Positions 6,752 to 7,223 of a DNA stretch of 7,223 nucleotides are shown here, piece by piece; the stretch's first letter is position 1, and each line of letters starts with the position of its first letter. This DNA is from Frondihabitans sp. (GTDB lineage: Bacteria > Actinomycetota > Actinomycetes > Actinomycetales > Microbacteriaceae). Below the pieces are notes generated by a model. That model was not told the DNA's origin and ran no database searches. It worked only from the letters and a program-made list of their open reading frames with translations. The stretch spans positions 1 to 7,223 of the forward strand of contig JAODMX010000185.1 of NCBI GenBank assembly GCA_025464735.1, given 5' to 3'. A program made the position numbers and the translations under genes.

Positions 6752-7223
6752 ATGCCCAGCCAGCGCCACCGGCTCACTCTGACCCGCCCCGCAGAGACAT
6801 TCCACGATTCCTTTTTGCTCGGCAACGGATCTCTCGGGGCGTCGCTCAGGGGCGGCATCGCCTCCGAGCATGTCGACATCAACCTCGACACCTTCTGGTC
6901 AGGGGGGCCGTTGACCCACGACGCCGACAGGGCCGCCCGGCCCCAGCAGTGGCTCGAACCTCTCAAGGAGGCCATCCGAGAGCATCGGTGGCAGGACGCC
7001 GAGACGTTTGCAACGCGACTTCAAAGCGGCCGCTACAGCCAGTCCTTCGAACCGCTTGGCGCCGTCACCTGGACATACGCGCCCGAGGGGCCCATCAGCG
7101 ACTACGAACGCACGCTCGATCTCGCGACCGCCAGATCAGACGTCAACTACGTGGTGGGCACACAATCCGTCCGCGTCGAGTCGTTCGTCTCGGCCGTCGA
7201 CTCGGTCATCGTCCTCGAGGTCA
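6752..7223 (+). CDS. Glycoside hydrolase family 95 protein, N-terminal part (alpha-L-fucosidase / alpha-L-galactosidase class), cut by the window end
   Basis: Only the first 157 codons are visible; family members usually run to about 750-800 residues. The visible part is the N-terminal beta-sandwich domain. Family hallmarks are LLGNGSLGASLRGG at 22-35, NLDTFWSGGP at 44-53, a helical stretch with EAIREHRWQDAETFATRLQ at about 73-91, and SFEPLG at 98-103, which leads into the usual beta strands. The catalytic (alpha/alpha)6 barrel lies beyond the window, so catalytic residues cannot be checked. The ATG at 6752 has GAGGAGAG at 6738-6745, six bases upstream. No signal peptide is seen, so the enzyme should act inside the cell on sugars brought in by the divergent transporter. 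Known family members remove terminal alpha-1,2-linked L-fucose or L-galactose from plant and host glycans. Which of these applies here is open. Confidence 0.88.
   Translation, partial: MPSQRHRLTLTRPAETFHDSFLLGNGSLGASLRGGIASEHVDINLDTFWSGGPLTHDADRAARPQQWLEPLKEAIREHRWQDAETFATRLQSGRYSQSFEPLGAVTWTYAPEGPISDYERTLDLATARSDVNYVVGTQSVRVESFVSAVDSVIVLEV

Noticed and set aside
6650..6975. Short minus-strand open frames over the family 95 gene start
   Set aside because: They are antisense to a clear family 95 N-terminus with a good ribosome site and cover its promoter region.

Overview
The window looks like part of a sugar-utilisation locus from a high-GC Gram-positive actinobacterium. Third codon positions in the genes are mostly G or C, and TTG is a plausible start codon for the regulator. 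The transporter is of the CUT1 type, with no ATPase gene visible in the window, which is a common arrangement in actinobacteria. A member of the Microbacteriaceae would fit, but that is a guess from style and not from any marker gene.

Layout, left to right. Bases 1-61 hold what may be the last codons of an upstream gene. A complete glycoside hydrolase family 2 gene (62-2491, +) follows. It ends 9 bp from the stop of a convergent GntR/FadR-type regulator (2501-3283, -). A 135-bp gap (3284-3418) holds a perfect 14-bp inverted repeat just past the stop of a lipoprotein solute-binding protein gene (3419-4651, -). Upstream of that on the same strand lie two permease genes (4707-5603 and 5609-6562, -). 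The transcription order on the minus strand is therefore permease 1 (MalF-like), permease 2 (MalG-like), binding protein, then the regulator. A 189-bp divergent promoter region (6563-6751) separates permease 1 from a family 95 glycoside hydrolase gene (from 6752, +) that runs off the right edge.

How the genes work together (inference): the lipoprotein captures an oligosaccharide outside the cell, and the two permeases import it using an ATPase encoded elsewhere. Neither hydrolase has a visible signal peptide, so the family 95 enzyme (alpha-L-fucosidase or alpha-L-galactosidase class) and the family 2 enzyme (beta-galactosidase class) would trim the imported sugar in the cytoplasm. A fucosylated and galactosylated plant glycan fragment is one candidate substrate. 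The FadR-type regulator is the obvious local candidate for substrate control. The divergent promoter region contains three copies of an ATCWGAT-like motif, two of them within a spaced inverted repeat, which make a candidate operator.

I found no RNA genes, insertion sequences, CRISPR arrays or phage genes. Every individual gene belongs to a known family. The points worth checking are the candidate operator, the two hairpins around the binding-protein gene, the domain make-up of the family 2 enzyme, and the substrate.
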